A stretch of 64,000 nt of DNA from CAVUAF01 sp963739375 (GCA_963739375.1 CAVUAF010000003.1:124001-188000), one strand, 5' to 3'; positions 15,798 through 25,498 are shown, counted from the first letter of the stretch. Translations and numbers: made by a program. Notes: a model not told the origin generated them from the sequence alone.

Positions 15798-15952
15798 TTT
15801 CTTGAAACTTGAAACTTGCAACGTGGTTTTGCCCTTCGCTTGTTGTCATCCCGAGCGCGCCGGGGTCCCCATCGAGCCCGGGTTTGGCTTGATGGGGTGA
15901 CAGAGCGAGGGATCAACAGCTAGCAGCCAGCAGCCAGCAGCCAACAGCCTTC
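15798..15952. repeat. Cluster of intergenic repeats between citrate synthase and transketolase
   Basis: Three kinds of repeat are stacked in the 258-base gap. TTGAAACTTGAAACTTG is a tandem heptamer at about 15801-15819. The 20-mer CTTGTTGTCATCCCGAGCGC at 15839-15858 recurs exactly, on the opposite strand, at 51095-51114. AGCCAGCAGCCAGCAGCC is a 7-base tandem at about 15923-15949. GAGCGAGGGATC closes a hairpin with the CCCGAGCG part. The remainder up to 16049 holds a GGGTGCACCC palindrome just before the transketolase start and no gene. Confidence 0.7.
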
Positions 15953-16049
15953 TTCGTCCTCACAGCCCCTTGTGACGGCGCTCACCCAGTACGGGTCGCC
16001 GCCACAGTACCCTGCGGCCAGCGGGGGTGCACCCCGCCCAGGGTGACAC

Positions 16050-18104
16050 ATGGCGCTGATCGATTCCGCGACCGGAAACCTCATTCGTGACTACACCGTG
16101 GAGCAGCTCGTCGAGGCGGCGCGCCGCATGCGCGGGTATGACCTGGTGGTGCTGCGGGCGGCCGGTTCCGGCCACGCCGGCGGCACCCTTTCCATCATGG
16201 ACATCACCGCCGCGCTCTACCTGCGCATCGCCAATCACGATCCCCGGAACCCCGAGTGGGCCGACCGCGACCGCGTCATCTGGTCCACCGGGCACAAGGC
16301 GCCCTCCCTCTATCTCGGCCTCGCCTTTGCCGGCTACTACAGCCCCGACGAAGTGGTCACCCTGCGCCGCCTGTACTCGCGCTTCCAGGGACATCCGCAC
16401 TGGCTCAAGTTGCCGGGCGTCGAGGCCTCCACGGGCTCGCTGGGCCAGGGGCTCAGCCTTGCCGTCGGCATTGCGCTGGCCGGACGCTTGAACGGCAAGA
16501 GCTACAAGACCTTCTGCATCATGGGCGACGGCGAGCAGCAGGAAGGGCAGGTCTGGGAAGCGGCCATGGAAGCCGGACACTTCCATCTCGGTAATCTGGT
16601 CGGCATCGTGGATTGCAACCGCCTGCAGATCGACGGCAAGGTCGCCGAGGTCATGAACGTGGAGCCGCTGGCGGACAAGTACCGCAGCTTCGGCTGGGAG
16701 GTCCTCCGCATCAACGGCCACGACATGCCGCAGGTGGTCGAGGCACTGGAGAAGGCGAAGAACAGCACCGGCGACCGGCCCATCGTGATTCTCGCCGACA
16801 CGGTGAAGGGCAAGGGCGTCAGCTTCATGGAAGACATCGCCGGCTGGCACGGCAAGACGCCGAACCACGAGGAGATGCTCAAGGGCCTGGAAGAGCTCGG
16901 CCTCAAAGACACGATTCCGTACGAGATGCTGCTGGCCAAGGCGAACGAGTACCAGGAAGAAGTGGACCGCAAGCTCGAGCGCAAGCTGCCGCGCTTCAGC
17001 CGCTCCTACTGGTGGAACGCCGCCGGCACCATGCCGGCCCAGATGAAGCCCACCCGCATGGGCTTCGGCGAGGCGCTGGCCGAGTGCGGTGACGACGAGC
17101 GCATCGTCTGCCTCGGGCTCGACATTTCCGGCTCCATCACCATCAGCGAGTTCTACGCCAAGTTTCCGGCGCGCAAGCCGCGCTGGATCAGCATGGGAAT
17201 CGCCGAGCAGTCGGCCACGTCGGCGGCTGCGGGGCTGGCGCGGGAAGGGAAGATCCCGGTCCTTGGCACCTACGGCACCTTTGCCGCCGCGCGCAACCTC
17301 GACCAGATCCGCACCTCGGTCTGCTACGGGAATTTCAACGTGCTGATCGCGGGCGCGCACGGCGGAGTTTCCGTCGGGCCGGATGGCGCCACCCACCAGG
17401 CGCTGGAAGACCTCTTCGCCATCTGCGGCTTGCCCAACATGGTGGCGGTCGTACCCTGCGACTCCGTGGAAACCAGGAAGGCAACCCGCTACCTGCTGCT
17501 CGATCACGTGGGGCCGAAGTACATACGGTTCGCGCGTGAGGCAACGCCCATCGTCACCCGCGACGACACCCCGTTCGTCTTTGGCAAAGCGAACGTGGTG
17601 CGCCTGCGCCGCCCGGCCCAGAATTTCGCCGAGGCTTTCACCACCGTGCTGGCCGGGCACTACGCGGACGAGGAAGAGGACCTGAGCATCATCGCCTGCG
17701 GCCCCATGGTCCCCGAGGCCATGCGCGCCGCCACCATCCTCAAGGCTGAGGCGGGCCTGGAAACCCGCATCGTCAACATGCACACGCTGAAGCCCATCGA
17801 CGAGGCGGCCATCATCCGCGCCGCGCGCGAGACCGGCGTGGTGGTCACCGCCGAGGAGCACCAGATCGGCGCCCTGGCCTGGCGGGTGAGCGCCGTCATC
17901 ACCGCCAGTCCCGAGCTGTACGGCGCGCCCGTGCTGACCGGCGCCATCGGGGTGAAAGACCGCTTCGGCGATTCCGGCGCCCCGTGGGAGCTGGTCAAGG
18001 AATTCGAGGTCAGCGCCGAACACATCGCGCAGAAGGCGATGGAACTCAGCGCGCTCAAGAAGACGCGTGTCCGGCTGGGCCTCGGCGCCTCGCTGGGGAA
18101 GTAG
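16050..18104 (+). CDS. tkt: Transketolase (single polypeptide)
   Basis: The 684-residue thiamine-diphosphate enzyme transfers two-carbon units in the pentose phosphate pathway. The N-terminal half has the ThDP motif GDGEQQEGQ (around 157) and the SGHAGGTLS and GSLGQGLS histidine/phosphate-loop regions. The central domain begins near 330 (MGFGEALAECG) with SMGIAEQSA and GPDGATHQALEDL. The C-terminal transketolase domain runs from about 545. The sequence style resembles the split (archaeal-type) transketolase pair joined in one chain rather than E. coli TktA. ATG at 16050 is the first start of the conserved frame. It is followed after 23 bases by a membrane-protein gene. Confidence 0.92.
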   Translation: MALIDSATGNLIRDYTVEQLVEAARRMRGYDLVVLRAAGSGHAGGTLSIMDITAALYLRIANHDPRNPEWADRDRVIWSTGHKAPSLYLGLAFAGYYSPDEVVTLRRLYSRFQGHPHWLKLPGVEASTGSLGQGLSLAVGIALAGRLNGKSYKTFCIMGDGEQQEGQVWEAAMEAGHFHLGNLVGIVDCNRLQIDGKVAEVMNVEPLADKYRSFGWEVLRINGHDMPQVVEALEKAKNSTGDRPIVILADTVKGKGVSFMEDIAGWHGKTPNHEEMLKGLEELGLKDTIPYEMLLAKANEYQEEVDRKLERKLPRFSRSYWWNAAGTMPAQMKPTRMGFGEALAECGDDERIVCLGLDISGSITISEFYAKFPARKPRWISMGIAEQSATSAAAGLAREGKIPVLGTYGTFAAARNLDQIRTSVCYGNFNVLIAGAHGGVSVGPDGATHQALEDLFAICGLPNMVAVVPCDSVETRKATRYLLLDHVGPKYIRFAREATPIVTRDDTPFVFGKANVVRLRRPAQNFAEAFTTVLAGHYADEEEDLSIIACGPMVPEAMRAATILKAEAGLETRIVNMHTLKPIDEAAIIRAARETGVVVTAEEHQIGALAWRVSAVITASPELYGAPVLTGAIGVKDRFGDSGAPWELVKEFEVSAEHIAQKAMELSALKKTRVRLGLGASLGK

Positions 18105-18127
18105 TGGCGTCGAGGGAGGTGGACGCC

Positions 18128-18712
18128 ATGGCGGCAGCTACGGAAGCAATCGTCGCGCTTCGACCCACCCGCAAGCGCATCCTGCAAACCACGCTGCTGG
18201 CGTGGTTTGCGATCATCGGCTTCGATCTGTTGATGAACGTCGGACTGATTGCCCGTTTGAACAACTGGGACCAGCCCGGCTTCTTGTCTCCGTCCAAGAT
18301 GTTTCTCTACATCCCACTCGGATATGCGGCCTTTTTGTTGTGGTGCGTGCTGCTGGCGTGGCTGATCGTGTTGACCGGCAACGTCGGATTCCGGCGCGGC
18401 CTGGTGTTTGGCGCCAAGTTCGGAGTTCTGCTGGGGGCAGCCGGCTTTCTCGGGGAAGCGTCCATCTTTTCGTTTGGTCCCATCATGCTTCTCGCCTGGG
18501 CCCTCGATAAGGCCCTGACCTGTGCGCTCGCTGGGGCGGTGATCGGGGGTGGCCTGGCGGCTCCGCGGGTGCGCCCGGTTGCGTTTCGCGTGGCGGCCTT
18601 CTTTGTCTGCTGCGTGCTGGCCGTTGCGGTGATGCTGGCGCTGGGCGTGGTCCCCGCGGCCCGGCACCTGCACGGCAGCCGGGTCGGGATTGGATGGGAC
18701 CCGAACCGCTAA
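18128..18712 (+). CDS. Integral membrane protein of unknown function
   Basis: The 194-residue protein has about five hydrophobic segments: near 20-42 (TTLLAWFAIIGFDLLM), 60-88, 95-118, 125-150 and 155-180. It has a short charged N-terminus. The ATG at 18128 follows GAGGGAGG, an excellent ribosome site, and excludes the earlier in-frame starts that overlap transketolase. No family motif is recognised. Its closeness to transketolase suggests co-transcription only. Confidence 0.75.
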   Translation: MAAATEAIVALRPTRKRILQTTLLAWFAIIGFDLLMNVGLIARLNNWDQPGFLSPSKMFLYIPLGYAAFLLWCVLLAWLIVLTGNVGFRRGLVFGAKFGVLLGAAGFLGEASIFSFGPIMLLAWALDKALTCALAGAVIGGGLAAPRVRPVAFRVAAFFVCCVLAVAVMLALGVVPAARHLHGSRVGIGWDPNR

Positions 18713-18726
18713 CTTTCTCGGCCAGC

Positions 18727-18830
18727 CCCCTCCCCCTACCTGACCGATCTGACAGATCAGGAAATCTAAAGGACTTAGTGGCAGAGACCTGAGGGAGACC
18801 CTGGGAGCCTTCAGGCCTGCCTCCCAGCCC
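18727..18830 (+). repeat. Dispersed intergenic repeat, left copy flanking the helicase gene
   Basis: The segment runs from CCTACCTGACCGATCTG through AAAGGACTTAG (18768-18778) to CTGAGGGAGACCCTGGGA and a GC hairpin CTGGGAG/CTCCCAG. A related segment lies in inverted orientation at 23957-24068, on the far side of the helicase gene. After it, 18836-18903 holds GTCATCCTCAGCGAGCG-type inverted sequence related to the other hairpin repeats. Confidence 0.7.
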
Positions 18831-18970
18831 TCTAATGTCATCCTCAGCGAGCGCGAGGAAGCGCATGCGACTGAGCGCGAGCGAAGGATGTCCTCGCTTC
18901 GTCGCGAGGCCAGCCGGGCCGGCGTACAATACGCGGACGTTGCCTCCTCAAGTTCCCTAGGAGCCAAGAA

Positions 18971-21900
18971 GTGGCTGGGACTGCCCCTGGACCTCAGGTC
19001 GACGAACAGAAAATACGGGACCAGCTAAAGAAGTGGCAAGAGCGCTTGCTCGATCTCACCAAGAGTAACCCACTGCTGGGCATCAACCGCTCACGCGTGA
19101 GCAAGCTCCGCGCAACTGGGCCGGAGCCTACCGAGCTATTCGCCACTCTGCTCGCAGACGAGGCAATAATCCGCATGCCGCTGGCCGTGCGCGAAGCCGA
19201 ACGAGTGCCATCCCACGGAGCGGAAGAACGAGGGGCGGCCGAATACCGAGTCGAGCCGGGTGACATAGAGTTTGAGGCGACTCCTATTGAATTGGCGCGA
19301 AGGCTCAGGCGGATCTACGACAACGCGCGCACCAGCGTCGAGGAACGTGGCGTCACAACCCTTCATGTGACATGCGGTGCGCTGATTTGGCGAGACGACT
19401 GGTTAGGAGAATCCGTCTCGCCCCTCTGGATGATCCCAGCTCAGCTTACAGGCAAGGGACCAAACGCTGCCCTGCGGTTGTCGGCGGCCGACGAAGAAAT
19501 GCAGCTCAACCCGGCATTAGGGCTGTACCTGCGTGAGAGACACAGAGTGACACTACCGGAAATCCCGGAAGATCCGACCGGAGAGTCACTGATCCAGTAT
19601 CTCGAAGCTGTTCGGCGCGCTGTCGCGGATCAGCGGTGGACGGTGGTACCCGAGATCTGGCTGAGTACGTTCAGTTTCGAGTCTCTTGTCATCTATCAGG
19701 ACCTCAAGGCAATGGTGGACGTCGCAATTGCTCATCCAGTGGTAGCGGCACTGGCACGAGCGACGGCGATTGGGGAAGCCTCGGAGAAGATTGGCGACGA
19801 GTTGGACAATCTGAAGGCGCCAGAAGTTGTCCCCACACCTGCCCTCCCTGCTGATGGTAGCCAGCTTGAAGCTCTGACATACGGAGCGGCTGGCGCACAC
19901 TTGGTGATTCACGGCCCTCCGGGAACCGGCAAGAGCCAGACAATTAGCAACCTGATCGCTGACTCGCTGGGCCGGAACAAGACAGTCCTTTTTGTCAGTT
20001 CGAAGATGGCTGCGCTGAACGTGGTGCATCACCGGCTCGCGGAGAAAGGCCTTGCGCGTTTCTGCCTGGAAGCGCACAGCACAAAGGCCGGCAAGACAAA
20101 GATCATTGATGAGTTGCGCCGGACACTAGAAGCGGCCGACGCCACCGACGGGGGGCGATTTGAGGAACAGTTGACATCGCTTCTCCGCGTTCGCGCCGAC
20201 CTGAACCGATACGTTCAGGAATTGCACCGAGTACGGGAACCCCTTCACCGAACCTTGTATCAGGCAATTGGACGTGCAGCGAGCCTTGTTTCTGCGCCCT
20301 ATGTGCGGGCTCCGCTACCGTGGTCCGACGTTTTGGCTGCTTCTCGCACGGAGCTCGCTGAGCGGCTGGATGTGCTGAATGAATTCAGTACACAAGCCAG
20401 AGTCTTCGATGGCCGGCAGACTCATCCCTGGCGAGGATTCTCGGCAACAGCCATTACTGTCACGGAGCGCGAGCAGCTTGAAGATGACCTCCGCGTCTTG
20501 CTCGCGGCGGCAAAGCGCCTACTGGAACTGGCCCTAGATTTCCGGGTCGTCATCGAAGCCGACGACCTCTCCATTTCCGATGTCCGCAGCCTGCACACTG
20601 TATTCACGTCTGTGTCTACCTTGGACAGGTTGCCGCACAACTGGTTCGACAGTAACGTGGACCAACTAGAGGAGAGAGGAAAGCTCTTCGAGACAGCATC
20701 GCGTCTCACGTCGGACTTTGAGCAGCAGCACGCGGTTTACGGACAGACCCTCGATCTGCCGTTAGAAGAGGCCGAGCAACTGCTCCGGCCAGCCCTGCAG
20801 CAGTTCTCGCACTGGTACCAAAGGATGCAGCCTTCTTATTGGAGATGGCGGTCGACCGCGCAACAGAACGCTAGGCCAGGAACGAAGATCACCCATCCTA
20901 TCGCCATCCATCTCTACGCAGTGGTGCTTCGCCTGAGGGAGATCAGCAAATGGCTGGAAGCCAATAAGTCGGCGCTTTCCTCAGAAGTTTCTCCGGCGGC
21001 CATCTGCGACCGTGAGGCTCTTTTGCGAGCGGCAAGGAGATGCCGGGTCGCGGCAACGCTCCTTGCGGCAATCTCTGGCATCGGCAAGAGGCCAGGCCGC
21101 GAGCATGAGTTGAGGGACGCTTTTCGGCAGGCCGCTGCTGCGCTCGGGACGACTCTTACCGAGGGTCTCGGCCAAGCCTCAGAGCGACTCGGCCGGCAAT
21201 GGCCCGATGGCATCGCCGACGGTAGCGATTGTCAGTCCGCAGCGCTGAACGTTGTCTCCAATCGCGTTTCTGAGTTACTCGGTGCCCTTCCACTTGTCCA
21301 AGAATGGGTAGCGCTTCAGCGCACGCTGCAGAAGTGTGGCGCGGCGGGGTTGACGCCATTCGTGAGTGGACTCGGCTCAGTAAGCGCGAAGGATGCGCCC
21401 AAGGCTTTTGAACGTCGTTTCCACGATCTCTGGATAAGCTCCGTGATGGCCGGGTCCGATGTACTGACAACGTTCAGCGCCGCGCAACGCGAAGAGCTGG
21501 TGCGGAAATTTGAGGGTTTCGACACGTCATTACGAACACTTGTTGCTCTACATATCCAAGGTAAAGCAGCTGATTCGGCCCGGCGCCTGCGTGCGGCGCA
21601 GTCGAGCGTCTCCGGCAGCGAGGTGGGTGTGCTCCGCCGTGAACTGCAGAAGCGAAAGAGGATCAAACCCCTGCGTAAGCTCTTCGCGGAGATCCCACAT
21701 GCGTTGCAAGCGCTGAAGCCTTGCATGTTGATGAGCCCAATATCAGTTTCCACGTACCTCAAGCCTGGCAGTGCGTTTTTCGACTTGGTCGTTTTTGACG
21801 AAGCCTCGCAGCTGCCCACGCCGGAGGGCATCGCGGCCATCCTGCGGGCGAAGCAAGTCGTGGTCGCTGGCGACCGTAATCAGTTGCCGCCAACCTCGTT

Positions 21901-23701
21901 CTTCAGGGCGCAGATCGAGCTCGATGATGATGACCATGAGGACAGAGAGGACGCCGCTGCAGAACCTCTCGAATCCCTGCTTGACGATGCGGTGGCGACC
22001 GTGCCGCTGTTTAGGGAGTCGCATCTCAAGTGGCACTACCGTAGCAGGGATGAACGATTGATCAAGTTCTCGAACTCATTCTTCTATGAGAACCGACTCG
22101 TGACCTTCCCGTCCGCCTGCACGGACACGGACGGGCGCGGTGTCCGATTCGAGTATGTGGCAAATGGCACGTGGGATCGCGGTCGGAGTCGCACGAACCG
22201 GGCTGAAGCTCGCAAGGTGGCCGAATTGACTGTTGAACACTTCACTCGCTATCCGAACCGGTCTCTGGGCGTGGTCGCCATGAACGCCCAGCAGAAGGAA
22301 GCCATTGAAGACGCCATTACTGAGGGACTGGACCAGCGCCCTGACATCCTGCCACTTATGACTTCCTCGGCGCACGAACCCTTTTTCGTGAAGTCGTTGG
22401 AGAATGTCCAGGGTGACGAACGGGACACGATGATGATTAGCGTCGGTTATGGGAAGGACACCAACGGGCATTTGAGCCTGAACTTCGGTCCTTTGAACAT
22501 GGAGGGTGGCTGGCGGCGGCTGAACGTCCTCATCACCCGCGCCAAATGGCAGACGATATTAGTGACGAGCATGCGTGCTCACGAACTTAGCGGCATAAGC
22601 CCGAACAATCGAGGTGCCATAGCCCTGCGCGATTTCATCGCATATGCGGAAAGGAACTGCGAGTTGCCACAGGCACCGGCCGCGCCAACTACCGAGGAAA
22701 CAAACGACTTCGAGGATGCGGTTGGGGTTGCACTGCGCGACCGAGGATTAACGGTGGACCAGCAGGTCGGCGCGAGCAAGTTTCGCATCGACCTCGCAAT
22801 TCGGGACCGGCGGGATTCCTCCCGATACGTCCTAGGCGTCGAGTGTGATGGCGCAACTTACCACAGCACGCGCACGGCGCGTGACCGCGACATCCTGCGT
22901 CAGCGGGTCTTGGAGTCGATGGGCTGGCGCCTGCACCGAATCTGGTCAACAGAATGGTTCAATGACCGAGATCGCGCAGTCGACCGCGTTCTCTCCAGTC
23001 TCAGTTTGGCAGAGGCTTGTCCTGTTGAGGAGTCCGTTCAGGGCGTGCCAGTCGTGATTGATCCAGCAGAGCCAAATCTCCCGACAGCTCCACGCTCTGT
23101 CGCAAAGGCTGATGCCTTGGCTATTGAGCGTCGCTATCAGCCGGGGACGCCGTATCGAAAGTTCGTGGGCGCAGGCGACCGGGACCTATTGATTCACTCG
23201 CGGTATTCTGCGACCTTGGCGGCTTTAGTCGCCAAGGTTGTGCAGGTCGAGGGCCCCATTCACGAGGATTACCTGACCGAGCGACTGAAGGAGATATGTG
23301 GGGTGGAACGGGCTGGTTCGAACGTGCAATCGAACGTCGGCGAAGCAATCTACGTTGCGATTTGCCGGAAAGAGATTGAACGGCGCCGACAGCAGAATTT
23401 CCTATGGGAAAGAGATGCTCAACTGAAAACGTTCCGGGTACCCGAGAACTCGCTGAGGCGTCCCTTGGAATGGATTCACCGCGAAGAACTTTCTCTTGCG
23501 ATCCTATATCTGGTCGAGGATCAATTTGGCGTGGCGCGATCCGAACTTGGGCGCGCGGTAGGGAGGCTCTTCGGAATCGAGCGGGTAAGCGCCGAGGCCG
23601 CCGATTACGTGCTGGAAGTCGCAGACGAACTCCTCGAGACTGGACGTCTGCGCGAAGACAACGACCGTTTCTGCATCCCTAGTGAGGCCGACCCTACTTG
23701 A
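18971..23701 (+). CDS. DUF4011-SF1 helicase-nuclease-DUF3320 protein, probable single-gene antiphage defence (Hhe-like)
   Basis: The 1576-residue protein has an N-terminal DUF4011-type start (LLDLTKSNPLLGINR, residues 26-40). Split superfamily 1 helicase motors follow: Walker A GPPGTGKSQ at 315, Walker B FDEASQLP near 942, and motifs QLPPTSFF, HYRSRDE, VQGDERD and LNVLITRAKW. A long, mostly helical insert of about 600 residues separates motifs I and II. Around residues 1265-1350 is a Vsr/DUF559-like PD-(D/E)XK nuclease (RIDLAIRD, GVECDGATYH, GWRLHRIWS). The C-terminal 180 residues fit DUF3320. This architecture matches, as I recall, the one-gene Hhe system. Its start GTG has TAGGAG eight bases before it. 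Codons end in A/T more often than in its neighbours, and it stands alone between housekeeping genes, both suggesting transfer. Confidence 0.85.
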   Translation: MAGTAPGPQVDEQKIRDQLKKWQERLLDLTKSNPLLGINRSRVSKLRATGPEPTELFATLLADEAIIRMPLAVREAERVPSHGAEERGAAEYRVEPGDIEFEATPIELARRLRRIYDNARTSVEERGVTTLHVTCGALIWRDDWLGESVSPLWMIPAQLTGKGPNAALRLSAADEEMQLNPALGLYLRERHRVTLPEIPEDPTGESLIQYLEAVRRAVADQRWTVVPEIWLSTFSFESLVIYQDLKAMVDVAIAHPVVAALARATAIGEASEKIGDELDNLKAPEVVPTPALPADGSQLEALTYGAAGAHLVIHGPPGTGKSQTISNLIADSLGRNKTVLFVSSKMAALNVVHHRLAEKGLARFCLEAHSTKAGKTKIIDELRRTLEAADATDGGRFEEQLTSLLRVRADLNRYVQELHRVREPLHRTLYQAIGRAASLVSAPYVRAPLPWSDVLAASRTELAERLDVLNEFSTQARVFDGRQTHPWRGFSATAITVTEREQLEDDLRVLLAAAKRLLELALDFRVVIEADDLSISDVRSLHTVFTSVSTLDRLPHNWFDSNVDQLEERGKLFETASRLTSDFEQQHAVYGQTLDLPLEEAEQLLRPALQQFSHWYQRMQPSYWRWRSTAQQNARPGTKITHPIAIHLYAVVLRLREISKWLEANKSALSSEVSPAAICDREALLRAARRCRVAATLLAAISGIGKRPGREHELRDAFRQAAAALGTTLTEGLGQASERLGRQWPDGIADGSDCQSAALNVVSNRVSELLGALPLVQEWVALQRTLQKCGAAGLTPFVSGLGSVSAKDAPKAFERRFHDLWISSVMAGSDVLTTFSAAQREELVRKFEGFDTSLRTLVALHIQGKAADSARRLRAAQSSVSGSEVGVLRRELQKRKRIKPLRKLFAEIPHALQALKPCMLMSPISVSTYLKPGSAFFDLVVFDEASQLPTPEGIAAILRAKQVVVAGDRNQLPPTSFFRAQIELDDDDHEDREDAAAEPLESLLDDAVATVPLFRESHLKWHYRSRDERLIKFSNSFFYENRLVTFPSACTDTDGRGVRFEYVANGTWDRGRSRTNRAEARKVAELTVEHFTRYPNRSLGVVAMNAQQKEAIEDAITEGLDQRPDILPLMTSSAHEPFFVKSLENVQGDERDTMMISVGYGKDTNGHLSLNFGPLNMEGGWRRLNVLITRAKWQTILVTSMRAHELSGISPNNRGAIALRDFIAYAERNCELPQAPAAPTTEETNDFEDAVGVALRDRGLTVDQQVGASKFRIDLAIRDRRDSSRYVLGVECDGATYHSTRTARDRDILRQRVLESMGWRLHRIWSTEWFNDRDRAVDRVLSSLSLAEACPVEESVQGVPVVIDPAEPNLPTAPRSVAKADALAIERRYQPGTPYRKFVGAGDRDLLIHSRYSATLAALVAKVVQVEGPIHEDYLTERLKEICGVERAGSNVQSNVGEAIYVAICRKEIERRRQQNFLWERDAQLKTFRVPENSLRRPLEWIHREELSLAILYLVEDQFGVARSELGRAVGRLFGIERVSAEAADYVLEVADELLETGRLREDNDRFCIPSEADPT

Positions 23702-24148
23702 CGAAGCCCGCCGTGGCGGGCGAGTTGCAGGCCCCCCCCCGCGCCGTCCAGTTTGTATATCTTAAAGATTATGTTACTGATTCCACGACCACTATAGGTA
23801 TTGACAACGCCTGTCCGGCGCGCCTATTCTGCTTTTCGACGCCTTGTTAAGCGACTGCTGATGCTAAGTCCTTCGGCGTCAATATTTTCCGCGTAACTCC
23901 TTTCGATCCAAGAATCTAGGCGGAAAATCTCGCTAGACCTTTGAAAACAAAAGACCACCCCCCCGGGGGGGAGGGCCGAGCCCGGGCCCCAGATCACCCT
24001 CAGATCCCCGCCAGCTAAGTCCTTTGGATTGCCAGATCGGTCGGATCGGCCAGATAGGGGCCGGGGCTGTCCCGCCGCTTTGCCGGTTGGCGGGAACGCT
24101 GCCCCTGCCGTAATCTATTGGTTTTCCGCTGTGGGGTGGGAAAGCGAT
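23702..24148. repeat. Gene-free 447-base gap with the inverted right copy of the dispersed repeat
   Basis: A GCCCGC/GCGGGC hairpin at 23706-23720 follows the helicase stop. An AT-rich stretch with TTGACA at about 23799 holds no gene. From 23861 to 24068, read on the minus strand, lie the repeat words CCGATCCGACCGATCTGG, AAAGGACTTAG (24015-24025), GGATCTGAGGGTGATCTGGG, a C7G7 palindrome at 23958-23971 and GGACTTAGCAT (23861-23871). The order and words parallel the left copy at 18727 and the copy at 50806. No coding frame with a ribosome site is seen. Confidence 0.7.
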
Positions 24149-25267
24149 ATGGCAGAGGAGAAGCGGTTCCGCGTCTTCGCGACCTGCGACATCGGTGGGG
24201 AGGCCATCGACCTGCTGCGCAGCCATGGTTACGAGGTCGAGGTCTATCCCGGGCCGGAGGCGCCGCCCAAGGAGCTCATCGTGGAGCGCGCCGCCGCGGG
24301 CGTGGATGGCCTGATCACCACGCTGCGCGACCCGATTGACGCCGAAGTCTTTGCGGCCGGCAAGGGCAGGCTGAAGGTGGTGGCGCAGATTGCGGTGGGG
24401 TTCGACAACATCAATCGCGCCGACGCCAACCGCTTCAAGGTCCCCTTCACCCACACCGCCGACGTGCTCACCGAGGCCACGGCGGAGTTCGCGTTCTTCA
24501 TCCTGGGCGCCCTGGCGCGCAAGCTGTGGTCGAGCGAGCACCTGGTGCGCCAGAACCAGTGGGGCTCGTGGCATCCCTACCTGCCGTTCCTGGGCGACGA
24601 GGTCACGGGGAAGACCCTGGCGGTCATCGGCACCGGGCGCATCGGGCTGGCGCTGATCAAGAAGTCCGTGGGGTTCGATCTGAACATTCTGTGCTACGAC
24701 CCCGCCTACCAGAACACCGACTACATGGCGAAGATCCAGCAGTTGATGGACCTGCGGTACCAGAACGGCATCTCGCGGCAGCACTGCTGGGTGCGCTATG
24801 TCGGCCTGGAACAGGCGCTCAGCTCCGGGGACTACATCAGCATCCATGTGCCGCTGCTGCGCGCCGAGGAGAGCGACACCCCGACCTACCACCTGATCAA
24901 CGAGCGCACGCTGCGCATGATGAAGCCGGAGGCGTACCTCATCAACACCTCGCGCGGGCCGGTGGTGGATGAGGCGGCGCTGTACAAGGCGCTCAAGGGA
25001 CGGTGGATTGCCGGGGCGGCGCTCGATGTCTTCGAGACCGAGCCGCTGCCCGCAGACTCGCCGCTGCGCGATCCGGAGATTGCCGACCGCTGCCGGCTCT
25101 TCCATCACTTCGCCAGCGGCGGACGCATCACGCGGCTGGCCACCGATCCCCACCGCGGCATGGCGGGGCGCTGTGTGCAGGGACTGCGCGACGTCCTGGA
25201 AGGGAACTACGGCGGCGATATCACCAAAATGCCGTACGTGGTGAACAAGGAAGCGTTCGCGGGCTGA
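24149..25267 (+). CDS. D-isomer-specific 2-hydroxyacid dehydrogenase
   Basis: The 372-residue protein reduces a 2-oxoacid or oxidises a D-2-hydroxyacid with NAD(P). The nucleotide fold motif is VIGTGRIGLALI (around 165). Catalytic residues are visible in INTSRGPVVDE (arginine), DVFETEPLP (glutamate) and the histidine-containing LFHHFASGG. The insertion around 195-225 (NTDYMAKIQQLMDLRYQNG) is unusual for compact glyoxylate reductases. The ATG at 24149, giving MAEEKRF, is the natural start; the upstream frame runs through repeat DNA. Substrate (glyoxylate, hydroxypyruvate or phosphoglycerate) is not determined. Confidence 0.83.
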   Translation: MAEEKRFRVFATCDIGGEAIDLLRSHGYEVEVYPGPEAPPKELIVERAAAGVDGLITTLRDPIDAEVFAAGKGRLKVVAQIAVGFDNINRADANRFKVPFTHTADVLTEATAEFAFFILGALARKLWSSEHLVRQNQWGSWHPYLPFLGDEVTGKTLAVIGTGRIGLALIKKSVGFDLNILCYDPAYQNTDYMAKIQQLMDLRYQNGISRQHCWVRYVGLEQALSSGDYISIHVPLLRAEESDTPTYHLINERTLRMMKPEAYLINTSRGPVVDEAALYKALKGRWIAGAALDVFETEPLPADSPLRDPEIADRCRLFHHFASGGRITRLATDPHRGMAGRCVQGLRDVLEGNYGGDITKMPYVVNKEAFAG

Positions 25268-25443
25268 ACACCCACCACAGAGACACAGAGGCACAGAGGG
25301 GTCGCCACCGTTGCCGATGCTGGTAATGACGGGATGAGTCCCCCTGCAAGATGCATTGGAAAGTGCGTTCTCAGAGCAGGCAGAGAGGGCTTCGCAGCCG
25401 CTTTGCCTGCCGGCGGTCGCCGATAGCACCGGGCGCCGGAGCG
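25268..25443. other. Intergenic gap with an ACAGAGACACAGAGGCACAGAG-type word
   Basis: Just after the dehydrogenase stop, CCACAGAGACACAGAGGCAC begins a purine-rich word similar to intergenic repeats seen in several phyla and related in style to the element at 9607. The rest has no gene. TATAAT at 25444-25449 is a perfect -10 for the following protease gene, without a clear -35. Confidence 0.5.
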
Positions 25444-25498
25444 TATAATGGAAACCAATTCACACCGTCCGGCATCAACTCGGATGAGGAGCACCTTT

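Noticed and set aside
18971..23701. Mokosh-type (helicase plus phospholipase D) defence protein
   Set aside because: No HxKxxxxD phospholipase motif is present; the C-terminal catalytic region looks like a PD-(D/E)XK nuclease followed by DUF3320.
23790..23830. TTGACA...TATTCT as promoter of a hidden small RNA after the helicase gene
   Set aside because: The -10 match is weak, the spacer is 18, and no terminator or conserved structure follows within the gap.
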